Shown here: piece after piece, positions 1 to 9,838 of the stretch
Layout: each line of letters opens with the position of its first letter
How positions within the stretch are numbered: position 1 is the stretch's first letter
Source: Anarhynchus alexandrinus
Lineage: Eukaryota > Chordata > Aves > Charadriiformes > Charadriidae
DNA length: 64,000 nt
Direction: 5' to 3'
NCBI GenBank assembly: GCA_008711295.1
Contig: VUYV01000041.1
Coordinates: forward strand, 2,520,288 to 2,584,287
Program-made: the position numbers and the translations under genes
The notes under the pieces: generated by a model
Database searches by the model: none
What the model was told of the DNA's origin: nothing
The model's input: the letters and a program-made list of their open reading frames with translations, nothing else

Positions 1-24
1 ATCAACAGTGCCACAGACAACCCT
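1..24 (+). CDS. HAL: HAL exon, cut by window edge (INSATDNP)
   Basis: Eight codons ending in NSATDNP, a motif conserved across the histidase/phenylalanine ammonia-lyase family. A GTATCT donor follows directly, and the next exon resumes in phase 0 with MVFAERAE. The upstream end of this exon is outside the window. Confidence 0.9.
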
Positions 25-3000
25 GTATCTTTTTGAGAAGTTTATTTCTATGTAAAAATTTTGCATGGCCTTTTTGCCTTTTTATAATTTTCTTCTCTAT
101 AATAATTTGCATAGGACCTTGCATCCCTCCCCACCCTCAATCAAACACTTCATTTTATGTAGTCTATCTGAAAAAATAGGAGACCTGAGGTTGGGTTGGG
201 TCTTCATTTTCTGAAAAGTGAAAATGCAGATGTAACATAATGTGCTTGCAAATAAAAGCCTACAAGCACAAACATTCCTTCAGTTAAGATATTCTGATTA
301 CTGACAGATATCTCTCATATAAACTGTATTTCACTCATGTTTGTGTCTTAACTTCTCCTTAAAGATGGTGTTTGCTGAAAGAGCAGAGACCATTTCTGGA
401 GGCAATTTTCACGGTGAATATCCTGCAAAGGTAATTAAGAACTTGGAGAAATAAAAAAAAAAAAAAAGTTTCTGGTTTGGGGGTTTTGTTTGTTTGTTTC
501 TGTCATCTGGTTTAATGCGATCTTTTATAGGCTTTAGACTATTTGGCAATTGGTGTGCACGAACTCGCTGCAATTAGCGAAAGAAGAATTGAGAGGCTCT
601 GCAACCCCTCGCTCAGCGAGCTGCCTGCATTTTTGGTCACCGAAGGAGGTCTGAACTCGGGCTTCATGATTGCACACTGCACAGCAGCTGCCCTGGGTGA
701 GTGCTTGAGCGATCTCATCACGAGAGCAAGCTGGGAAGACCAACTTATATCGAGGCAGTTATAATTTGATAGTAGATACAAAGGGATCTCGCTCCTGTTT
801 TCCATCTCTACTCCATGTGCTTTGTGCTGTCTGGGTGCAAAGTTTGAGCGTTGGGTGTGGCTACAGTTATTTCAGCTCCGGATTCTTTATTCTGCGCTGA
901 TCCATGGACATGTTTAGCTCTCTGAGCACGCAAACCCTTAGGTGGACTTTGGTGAGAACGCTTGCCTGCTTGCATCTTTATGGGTTTGGCAGGGAGCGCT
1001 CTGATTTACGGTCACCAACATAAGAGCTCTGGTTGAAATCAGTGACAGCTGTGTACCCAGGACTCTGCAAATCAGCTCAGATAGGGCTGTAATTAACAGC
1101 AAACACTGCAGGCAACAAATACACATGTCTGAGCCACTCTGCTGAACCTCTGCTTGAATAGTTACAGTCTGTAAGCAGGGGATACCTCTATTCCACACTT
1201 CTCATTAGCACAGGGACACCACTTGTCTCCAAGCTGGGCCTGATACCCTTAGTACTCGGTGTCTCCATTTGACGGCCAGGTCTGTACATCAATACCAGAT
1301 TTCACAGTCCTCACGAGATTGGAGTTCCCAGGGCCGGTTATCGGAGGAGCACACTAGAAACAAGCATTAGTATGTTTTTCCTCTAGTACTCATGACTAAG
1401 GCAACAAGAAGCCTGCTGGCTGCTGGGATATTACAGCTCAAAGGTTCGGGAAAGCACGAGCCAATATAAAAACAAACATGCTATGAGTAGAGGGTAAATT
1501 ACAAGAGATGTAAACAGAGAAAGGAACTGAGGATGTCAGACAAATGTGTAGATAAACATCCTGCAGAGAAAAAAGAGGTCAATTGAACTAAATCAATGTA
1601 ATAAAAGGACCCTGCCTAAAGGCTGCTTTGGGAAGTGGGGCTGGAAAAGGAGCTGAAGTGCTCATCCCCTTGTTCAAAGGCTGGAAACTTTTCCTTTTGG
1701 CTGGGCAGGGTTTAGGATGACTCCAGGTCTTAGCTGTTGCTTGGCTTCAGGTTTTGCAGCTCACTTCTGCAATCTGGAACGAGACATTCTGGGGTGTGCA
1801 TGGTCTCTGCTGTGGGGAACGAAAACGACAGCTCTGCCTCCTAACTTATTGCTGTGCTGACACCAGGAGTCCGTGGGTTAAAACCATCCTTCCCTGGACA
1901 AAATAGCCAGGAATTTGTCTAAAAGTGAAGTTTGAGCTCTTTTTCTTTAACACAGTATTACTAATATTTTTAAAGTTACTCTACCAGTTTCTAAGGTGTT
2001 TGTGTACCAGCTGATGTTGTTCACTCCCAGGGTTAATAGATAAAGCTTAAAAAAAAAATCAACAATGCAGATGTTTTGCAATGCTGCTGGATGCATCTCT
2101 CCCTTCTTCTCTGGTAGAACTGTGCCTGCCAGACCTAACTGTTTGCCGTAACCCCGTGCAGCCTCTCTGGGACCTGTTGTTGCCTCCCTGAATGCGCCAG
2201 CTGGGCTCTGGCCCTGGACTCTGTCACTCCAGCCTATTTGTCACCGCCTCTCTGTTGCTCTTGTTGCTTTTCTGAAAACCCTAATTTGGCGAGGGCGTCA
2301 TGCAGCATCCTGCTGGGCTTCAGAAAGAAAAGGTCTGCCTGCAGCCAGAGCCCTGTGAATGCAGGCTTCATTTCTTCTCTTCCAAAGAGCAATTCTCAAC
2401 CTCGTATTGTCGGTGGATGGTGCCTAGGGCCCTGCCTGCAGCCAAATTCTCCTTGCTTTTGGGTGCAGCTTGAGAGGTTTACCCCAAGTCTGGCACCCGG
2501 CTTTCAAAACTGGAGCGCTCCCACCCTCAGGAGTGTGTGTGCCTGGAGGAGGGACACGGGCAGCCTGGTAGTAAGGCGAGGAGGGTGGCAGAGGATCCAT
2601 ACCATGCTCCTGCAGCATCTTCCTAGAGCAACTTCTGCAAGTGCTTCAGGTCTGATGAGAAGAGACCAGACGCTGATCTCCAGCTCTCTTCTTGAAACCA
2701 GGGTAGGGGCACTGAAAACAGAAGGAACCAATGGTCTTTACAAAGAGTTGCCCTGAAGCAACAAGCAAGACCAGGCTTGTATTTCACTTATGCTGTCCAC
2801 TCTTTTTCTTCGGTTTCCATCAGGCCAGAGCAACCCAACACCAGAGATGGGGAAGGAGTGAGCAGTCTCGCTGTATTTGGTTAATATTTGCATCTGAAGA
2901 CTGAAATTTGCTACAGTTTTCAGAGGCAACTGTAGTTTTCAAGGTGTTTATTACAAATTACTCAATCCAGATAAAACATCAATGCATTCTTGGAAAAGGA

Positions 3001-5790
3001 GAGAGAGTTGGATTCTCTGCTGTGACCTGAGGTCACCTTTGCTCCAGGTTGGCCATTGCTTCTGGTACCTCTTGCCCATTCTGTCTTATATTCCTTGTAC
3101 TGGATTTTTGCAGTTTCTGAGAACAAAGCCTTGTGCCACCCCTCTTCTGTGGATTCTCTCTCAACCAGTGCTGCTACGGAGGATCACGTGTCCATGGGAG
3201 GATGGGCTGCGAGAAAGGCTTTGAGAGTTATTGAACACGTGGAACAAGGTAAAATTAAAATGCTGATTTCCAGACAGATCTTGTGTATATAACTAGATGA
3301 AGATATTAGTGCCATTCTTTTCAGATACATTTTAAGAAAAAAGGAGTTAATGCACCTGAAAGAACTGTCTAAAAAAATATTATATTAAGTACATACTTTT
3401 ACAAGCATTTGGATATTTCTAAAAGAAATTAGATAGAAGTAGCACTAAGTGTTTCTTGTGAAACAAAACTGCTTGCTGCAGGACACTCAGCAAAACTTTC
3501 TTGCTTACAAGGACAAATCGCTCTCTTGCTTTTTATTTATTTATTTGGCAGACAGTGTGCTTAGATATAGATGTCAGCTGTTAGTGGAAGAGCAGAGTGA
3601 TACACAGCACACAAATACTGAACTCACTTGCACACTTAAACTTCTACATTTGAGTGCTCTGAAGACTTCATTCTATAGAAATACATTTTTCGTGTGCAGA
3701 GAAATATGTTTGGGAAACTGTGTGTTTCAATAATGTGCTGAGAAACGGTGTGTCCTACATCCAGTTGGTTCACTCAGTTCCTTGGGTGAATTGGCTTGTG
3801 AAAATGAGGAACTAATGCTAATAATGATCAGGTGTGAGGTGGGCAGATACGGTGCAAACTTCTCCAAGTAGAAGACATTATTCCAAAGCTCTGTAATTTT
3901 ACTGGTGCTTTCACGTGGGCTCTTGCAAGCTTCATAGGCAGAACTTTCTTTTATAGCTCAGGCCCCTTTCTTCTCAATCCTAAAGAGGCTTTCTGATTTA
4001 TGATGGCCATTAATTTGAGTATTCAAGATACCCTGGAAGAGATTCCTATGGATTTAAGACTGTGGTGACCAGGAGTTCCTGGCACACTGAAAGGTCTGTA
4101 TGGCAAAGCACCCAAAATCTGCTTGCTAAAATGCTGGATACTACCCCAGCACCATCCATAAAATGATTCTGCTGCTGGGGTGCCTTGCTGTGGCGTGTGG
4201 ATCCACTTATCTTTTCACATTGCCTGAAATCACATTGGTGTATGTTCTGGTCAGGGATAGCTTGATAAGGGAAACCTCACCTTGAGCTGCTAAAAATCCC
4301 GGTCACTGTTCTGATTTCCCAGTTCTGGCTATCGAGCTGCTCGCAGCCTGCCAGGGCATTGAATTCCTACGCCCTCTGAGAACGACAACCCCATTGGAGA
4401 AGGTCTACGACCTTGTGCGCTCCGTTGTGAGGTAAGATCAGATAGACACCTCCCCCAGAGGTTACCTGCCTGGAGACCGGCTGCCAGTGGTGGTGGTTAA
4501 TGTTTGGCCAATGTTCGCAATGTGTCTCGTTATAGGCCTTGGATGAAGGATCGCTTCATGGCCCCAGACATCGAAGCAGCTCACAGGCTGCTTGTGGAGC
4601 AGAAGGCGAGTGTTGACTTTCGGCACGTGCCGTAGGACTGTCCTGAGGAGCACGCTGCAGCTCTGCTTTGGAAACACCCCTCCACGCGTTCACTGGATGG
4701 CCTGGCTAAAAGCGCTCCTCTGCCTGGCATGAACCCACCAGATTTTCTGAGATTTGGTTTTCCTTAGTTTTAGTGGGATAGATTTAGAAATCAGTTCTTA
4801 AACCTGCTCTGGGTAACAAATAGCTTACATTATTAAATCTAGCAGGGTCCAGACACAGGTCCAACTTCGAATCGTTTGAGGGCAGGGTCACCCCACAGAT
4901 GTCTAGAGAAACGGGCAGTCTCCCCACACAGTGATCCTCATTCCTGGGGCAGTGAGGGTTTCCCACCTTTGAGGCCCTTGGGCATGGTCTGGAAGAAATA
5001 GGGGGACATGGATGAGGGAATAGCAGTGGTGAAATGCATTAACCTTGCCCAAGTATTTGTACAGCTATGGGATCTATCGATTTTATTTGCAAAATATACG
5101 TAACAGAAGAATTTAGAGTAAGCAAATGGTAAAAGGAAATCCTCCCCCCCCCCATTATTTTTTTTTGCCTTGCAGCCCTTATAGGAAGAGAGACAAAGGA
5201 GACTAGAACATTTTCCTCTTCTTCCTTTAAGTCCCAGCCACTGTCCCTTCCCTTTTCCTTTGTCCATGCCAGCTGCCATTGTGCTTCCCTGTCACCTTCA
5301 TGACCAAGTGATTTTGTAGCAAGTGACAGCAGTCCTCTCCCAACTATTGCACAGAGAGCATCAACCTGCTAACAAGACAAGACGCAACATTTTACCTTGT
5401 GTCCTTTCACCTTGTGTCTTTTCCCATCCCCTGTCAACTCCATCCAGATGCTCTTCCCTGCTCCTCACTCTGGCTGCCTCTCTGGTTCTGCTGATCGCAT
5501 ACATCCTATCTACAGAGATCTGTAATTCTCACCTCCATCCCAACAACTTTTCTGCAGGGTTTCATGAACTTGTGGGCTGATGTCTGACCTGACCTTTTGT
5601 TTTGCCTCTGACTCTGCTGTTTCACTTTCTTGTTTTGCAGGTGTGGGAAGTGGCTAAACCTTACATTGAAAAGTACAGGAGGGAACACATTCCTGAGTCA
5701 AGACCCATTTCACCAACAGCCTTTTCCCTGGGATTACTGGAAATGCATTCGGGTGTTGGTCACGACCACAGGCACCAGGATGAACTTTAA
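1..5790 (+). CDS. HAL: Histidine ammonia-lyase (histidase), 3' part of gene, seven exons
   Basis: Cytosolic enzyme that deaminates L-histidine to urocanate, the first step of histidine breakdown. Seven coding exons join in frame: 1-24, 365-430, 531-696, 3114-3248, 4323-4431, 4536-4605 and 5641-5790, about 240 codons. They match the C-terminal third of vertebrate HAL almost without gaps: the NSATDNP and [11 protein letters not shown] motifs, the [20 protein letters not shown] segment (aligned with the QEDHVSM segment of bacterial HutH that gives a conserved active-site glutamate), and the helical C-terminal end. The MIO-forming Ala-Ser-Gly is upstream of the window. Five introns in the window are GT-AG; the last one appears to be GC-AG. 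No frameshift or internal stop is seen. The C-terminal tail after FSLGLLE differs from the human tail and is rich in histidine. Identification is from recognised protein sequence; tissue expression cannot be judged here. Confidence 0.97.
365..430 (+). CDS. HAL: HAL exon with [11 protein letters not shown]
   Basis: Twenty-two codons from ATG GTG TTT to CCT GCA AAG, between a TTAAAG acceptor and a GTAATT donor, phase 0 at both ends. It carries the SGGNFHGE motif near the active site, conserved from bacterial HutH to vertebrates. The ATG at its start is an internal methionine, not a translation start. A run of 15 A lies just downstream at 453-467. Confidence 0.95.
531..696 (+). CDS. HAL: HAL exon ALDYLAIG...HCTAAAL
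   Basis: Fifty-five codons plus one base, after a TTTATAG acceptor and before GGTGAGT, which leaves the first base of a valine codon completed in the next exon. It encodes the [15 protein letters not shown] and [16 protein letters not shown] helices of the lyase core. The 2.4 kb intron that follows (697-3113) includes a 172-codon open frame at 2238-2756 that resembles no family I know and is taken as chance. Confidence 0.96.
3114..3248 (+). CDS. HAL: HAL exon with TEDHVSMGG
   Basis: Begins after a TTTTTGCAG acceptor (2 bases, 44 codons, 1 base) and ends GAACAAG before a GTAAAA donor. It encodes [14 protein letters not shown] and [16 protein letters not shown]; the glutamate of TEDH aligns with the active-site glutamate segment of bacterial histidase. 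Next intron is 3249-4322. Confidence 0.96.
4323..4431 (+). CDS. HAL: HAL exon [17 protein letters not shown]
   Basis: Starts after TTTCCCAG and ends GTTGTGAG before GTAAGA; 2 bases, 35 codons, 2 bases. It encodes the well-conserved [19 protein letters not shown] helix and the linker [17 protein letters not shown]. The short intron 4432-4535 follows. Confidence 0.96.
4536..4605 (+). CDS. HAL: HAL exon [19 protein letters not shown], followed by a GC donor
   Basis: Starts after GTTATAG and encodes [20 protein letters not shown] plus EQK (1 base and 23 codons). The exon must end at AAG (4605) to join the next exon VWEVAKPYI as in known HAL. The next bases are GCGAGT, so the donor is GC rather than GT. 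The only nearby in-frame GT (4612) would add two residues and has a weak context. Confidence 0.93.
5641..5790 (+). CDS. HAL: HAL terminal coding exon
   Basis: Follows a pyrimidine-rich tract and TTTTGCAG. Forty-nine codons then TAA at 5788-5790. It begins [20 protein letters not shown] and runs through [12 protein letters not shown], all as in vertebrate HAL. The last dozen residues ([13 protein letters not shown]) are histidine-rich and not like the human end. The C-terminal QDEL resembles an ER-retrieval tetrapeptide, but HAL has no known secretion signal, so this is probably accidental. Confidence 0.96.
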   Translation: MWEVAKPYIEKYRREHIPESRPISPTAFSLGLLEMHSGVGHDHRHQDEL

Positions 5791-6444
5791 GATCTACGGT
5801 CCTCTGGTAGAGAGCAGATCCTTTCAAGGACTTTGCCTGAGGGTGGCCGTTCTACTTGACCTCAATGTGCTTTCTCCAGGTGACCCAAAGGACCTGACTG
5901 TCCAGCTCAGGTGCACATACAGATAGTAGAGAAATAGCTCACTTCTTTCCTCACACGTTAAAGACAGCTTTGTCATGATAGTGTGGTTTTGACTGAATTT
6001 CCTGAGCTTCCAAACACAAAACGTTCTGACTCCTGCTGAAAACCAGTGGATGTTTTATACAGGACCTCCTGTCTTTGTATTGTCAGCTCTTCACTTGTTT
6101 TGTCTTCATTTGTGCCAATGACACCAAACAGCCTAGGTTTGATATTCTCACTTTTTTGTTTTTGTTTTTGTTTCTTTTTCCCCTTTGGGTAATTGCTGTA
6201 GTCCGCTCCATTCTGCCACAAGCTAAATTATCTTTATACTTAATTCTCCTCTCTTTTGCAGATCATATGTGAGGTACAGGTTCTTGTACAACAAGAGCAT
6301 TTTTAGAGCAGGTGCTTCACAAATCAGAAAAACTATGCGCATAAAAATCTGCTGTGGAGATCATTGCTCCAGAACAAATACATTGTATTCTGGTGATGGA
6401 CTACACTTAATGCAGCTTTCCAAGAGCTATGGGCTCACATCTGC

Positions 6445-6454
6445 AATAAATAAA
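6445..6454 (+). terminator. Probable HAL polyadenylation signal
   Basis: Two overlapping AATAAA hexamers (6445-6450 and 6449-6454), the first good signals downstream of the HAL stop on the plus strand. This implies a 3' UTR of roughly 0.65-0.7 kb. The use of this site is inferred. Confidence 0.55.
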
Positions 6455-6469
6455 CTGAGGCTTCACATA

Positions 6470-9400
6470 ACAGCTGTAGCAATCTATTTTCCTGTCATGT
6501 GTGATGATGAAAATGTAAAGCAAAAGCTTTACATAAGGAAATAAGGAGGACAGGTGGAACAGGGGCCAGGAAAGGGGGAGGAGGAGGAGCTGTAGGAGTG
6601 GTGGATGTGACCCAGGGCTGAAGCAATAGCACCAAGCCCACCAGGTATCTGCCTGGCTGCCGAGGGCCCCGTCCCCACAAAAGGGGCTCATGTCATCGCG
6701 TGCTCCATGTTACAACGCTGACCTCTGGCACAGGCTTTATTTTGCAAGGGAAGAGTCGGGACTTAGACTTCACATCGTGAAGCAGTGACAACGTGTTAAG
6801 GATGGTTAACCACCATCAGCGTTGGCACTACTGGTCTGATGCCCACGGCTGTGGGGGGTTCCGTATGGGCTGGAAATCTTCCCAGGCTACTGGCTATGCT
6901 GCAAGGGGCACCCAAGTGCTAGTGTGGGGCTTCCCTCGCGTGTCTGAGACCTGCTGTGTTAAATGTGCCCTGAGGAGAGAACTCGTGCCTGTTGGCAAGC
7001 TGGCAGGGAGACACTTACCCTGGCCAGAAGACCTGGGAACTGGAGTATCCACCCATGGCACATGAGCTTCCAGTTCAGCTCCTTCCTTCTGTGCCTGATC
7101 TGCAGCCTCCATCTCTCCCTCGTGTGCCGAATAAGTTCCTACCCTTTCATCTAAAGGCTCTCTGTAGCAGGTGTATCTCAATCCCCCCCAAAGCTGTTCC
7201 ACTTTGCATAAAATCAGGTATTAATTAAAATCAAGCATGAGAGCGAACAGCCAGGCTCGCATTTTGTAGGGTCAACCATTTTCCTTCAGCCTTGCATTAT
7301 GGCTAAACAATACGGTTCCTTCAGCAGCAAAGCCAGCAGAAGTTCCTACCCACCGTGCTGTTACCTACCTCCCGCTCCCAACCACCGCAGGAGCCAGCAC
7401 GGTGAATGTCATCACTGAAGTGAGCCACGTTAAAAACAAACGAACAAAAATCTTCCTACAAGGCAAGGAGCGCGTAGCTGGCCATCAGGAACCACTTAAG
7501 CCAGCTGTGCCACTGAAGTATAACCACATCCTCTAACTGCCAACGTGCCACTAATTATAGCCCTGGGGTATACTCCCAAATGGCTACTGGATTTGGCAGA
7601 GCTGGTTGGGCAAGCATGTGGTTTGACATTCAGGTCAGAGCTCATGGGTGAGAGCAGAATCCCCTCGGATCAGTAGTTTCAGGCCATGAATACCTATTCC
7701 TGTCCAGCAAGAGAGTATTTGAGGTTTTCCATATGCAATCTTGGGCTCCCAAATGCCTTAGGCGCTTCAGAGAGAAAATCCTGGGCATCGCTTCCCACTC
7801 ACCTCCGCTTTTGGCTGCCTGGGAGCAAGGGACCACCAGCACACGCTGCAGCATGGTGGCCCCAGCTTTGCCCCACACCTATGCAAAGCCAAGAGGCACC
7901 GGGCCGGCCTCACGCTGCATTTCAGAAATGCCTGTGCTCGTACCCTGACAGCTTTCCCCAACTGCCTGCATAAATGTTATTTATGAAGGTTGTCTTGGGC
8001 AGAATGGACCGTGCGATCACATACTTCAGATGTTCTTCCAAGCTCTATAAAAACAAAGGTCCACACCCACATCTGGTGCAACATCTGCTTGCAGGAAAAT
8101 GCGTCTAGTGGCAGGAATGCCATTAAATTGTTTTAAAAACTGATTTAGTTGGCTAGCCTGGCTCAAATGAAACATGAACAAAGATACTCTATGGGATGGC
8201 TTACGTATTTTGGATGTTAACCAAGGCTCAGGTCATAATAAAGCTCATACATGTTTGTGGTGGCTTTCAAGTATCTGTTAATCAGAATGAGACTGTTGTC
8301 CTTCCTCAGGGGTCTGGTTCACTACAGCACTCTGCTCTGTGCCACAGGTTGTATCACCTGCTTATATCAGTAATTATTTTTGAAGTTAAGTTTTTCATGC
8401 TTGTCAGGTGTAGTTTTATGATTTCACCTTCAGAAAGTTCAGCCCTGTTGTTTCTGCAGCCACCATCCATTTGAAAAGTTGAAGGAAAGCCTCTGTCAGT
8501 GTGTATTCAGAGACCCTCCCTACCCGAGACCCTCTGCTTAAACACTGCAGCAGCTTGAATTCTCCAGAGCTGTACCATCCTTTTATCTACACACCACATC
8601 CACAAGTGATTGTACAAGCCCCAGAAAAAAATAGTAGCTGAAAGAAAGAAATATTTAAAAAAAACAGGATCTTAAGTTTTGACATTGCTGTGAGTAGTTG
8701 TCGTACTCAACTTATCATCAGAAGCACGTTCAAACTACCAAAACAGACATGCCTCCTGTTATTTCAGATTCAGCCTAGAATAAATGAAATCAGGACTTTT
8801 TTTTTTTAACATCTGTATGCTACTGCATGTGATCTTTTAAATTTCAAGATAATTGAAATTTTGAGAGGTTGGCAGTACTCACCAGACCTCCCTGGGCTAA
8901 CTGCCTCTAAGAGTCAACTGTACGGTTTTGGCATCGTTAATTTCCAACAGTTCCTGATTCAACCTCTAACTTAACCATGCCCGCCAACTTTCAGCAGCCC
9001 ACTGAGTGATGTACCTGATTACATTTTCCTCTCCTCCTCCTTCTTGTGCCCCTACAGCCTTGAAGGAGCTGCGAGATCCTCAGCAAGGGAAGATGTTGCA
9101 GGTCAGCTGATAAGCAGCACCTTGCTGGGCTCCCAGGTGCTGGCTGAGTCTCAAGGCTGCAGAAACCAGGAGCCTTGGTATTTTGGAGAGGTAACATACT
9201 GTGCTTCCCACCATGACTGCGGTTCCTGGTATCTGCTGTGTTCAAGACTGAGCAGACCTGGGAGCTATGAATGGTTCCTCGGGATGCTGTGGCCTCCCAG
9301 CACCACCAAGGGCCATTCCACATGTGCGTGCCTGAGCCCCTGGCCCTTAACATCATTCTTCCCAATAAATCTTACCTGGATCCAAACTTCTTCATTCATT

Positions 9401-9590
9401 GGTAGTTTTTTGTTTGGGTTTTGGTTTTGTTTTTTTTTCAAGTATAATAATTTTATAGATTAAAATTGCATAGGAAAACATTTTTGGGAATTGTCTTATT
9501 TCAAAGGGATACAATTTGAAGTTATTTTTATGCAGTGGAGGGAAGGACAACAGACATGAAGATGCACTGGATGGGTAATGCTTAGTCAAG
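6470..9590. other. Intergenic gap between the converging HAL and AMDHD1 genes
   Basis: No exon, RNA gene or known repeat was recognised on either strand. Open frames of 60-139 codons exist but have no recognisable domain, splice context or family resemblance. A T-rich run lies at 9409-9438. Both neighbouring genes point into this gap, so it should hold only their 3' ends. Confidence 0.6.
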
Positions 9591-9596
9591 TTTATT
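9591..9596 (-). terminator. Probable AMDHD1 polyadenylation signal
   Basis: TTTATT on the plus strand reads AATAAA on the minus strand, about 130 bases beyond the AMDHD1 stop codon. It gives a short, plausible 3' UTR. Confidence 0.6.
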
Positions 9597-9723
9597 TGAA
9601 TAAGAGGGCTGGTAAGGTGAGCAGGCAAGCAATTTACCAGTAAATACAAATCTGATTTGTCTGTTCCTTTGTAATATTCCGTGCTAATTTGATTATAGTA
9701 GCTTCCTAAATCACTGTCTTCCC

Positions 9724-9838
9724 TCAGTAACTGCTCATTGTCCCGCACCTCTCATTTTGATAGACGACTTTTCCTTTAACTATAACATAGTCGATCAATG
9801 CTTCGTGTCCCCCAAACTGGTAAATCAAGTGCTCCCAC
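9724..9838 (-). CDS. AMDHD1: AMDHD1 terminal exon 9
   Basis: One base, 37 codons and a TGA stop (9726-9724), after TTTTTAG. Encodes WEHLIYQFGGHEALIDYVIV and KGKVVYQ, aligned with the human end, then continues NERCGTMSSY where human AMDHD1 has already stopped. Confidence 0.96.

Noticed and set aside
2238..2756. 172-codon open frame in a HAL intron
   Set aside because: No recognisable domain, no splice sites joining it to HAL, and shorter overlapping frames on the other strand. Treated as chance.
5787..5790. HAL C-terminal QDEL taken as an ER-retention signal
   Set aside because: Retrieval signals act only on proteins that enter the ER; HAL is a cytosolic enzyme. Kept only as a curiosity.
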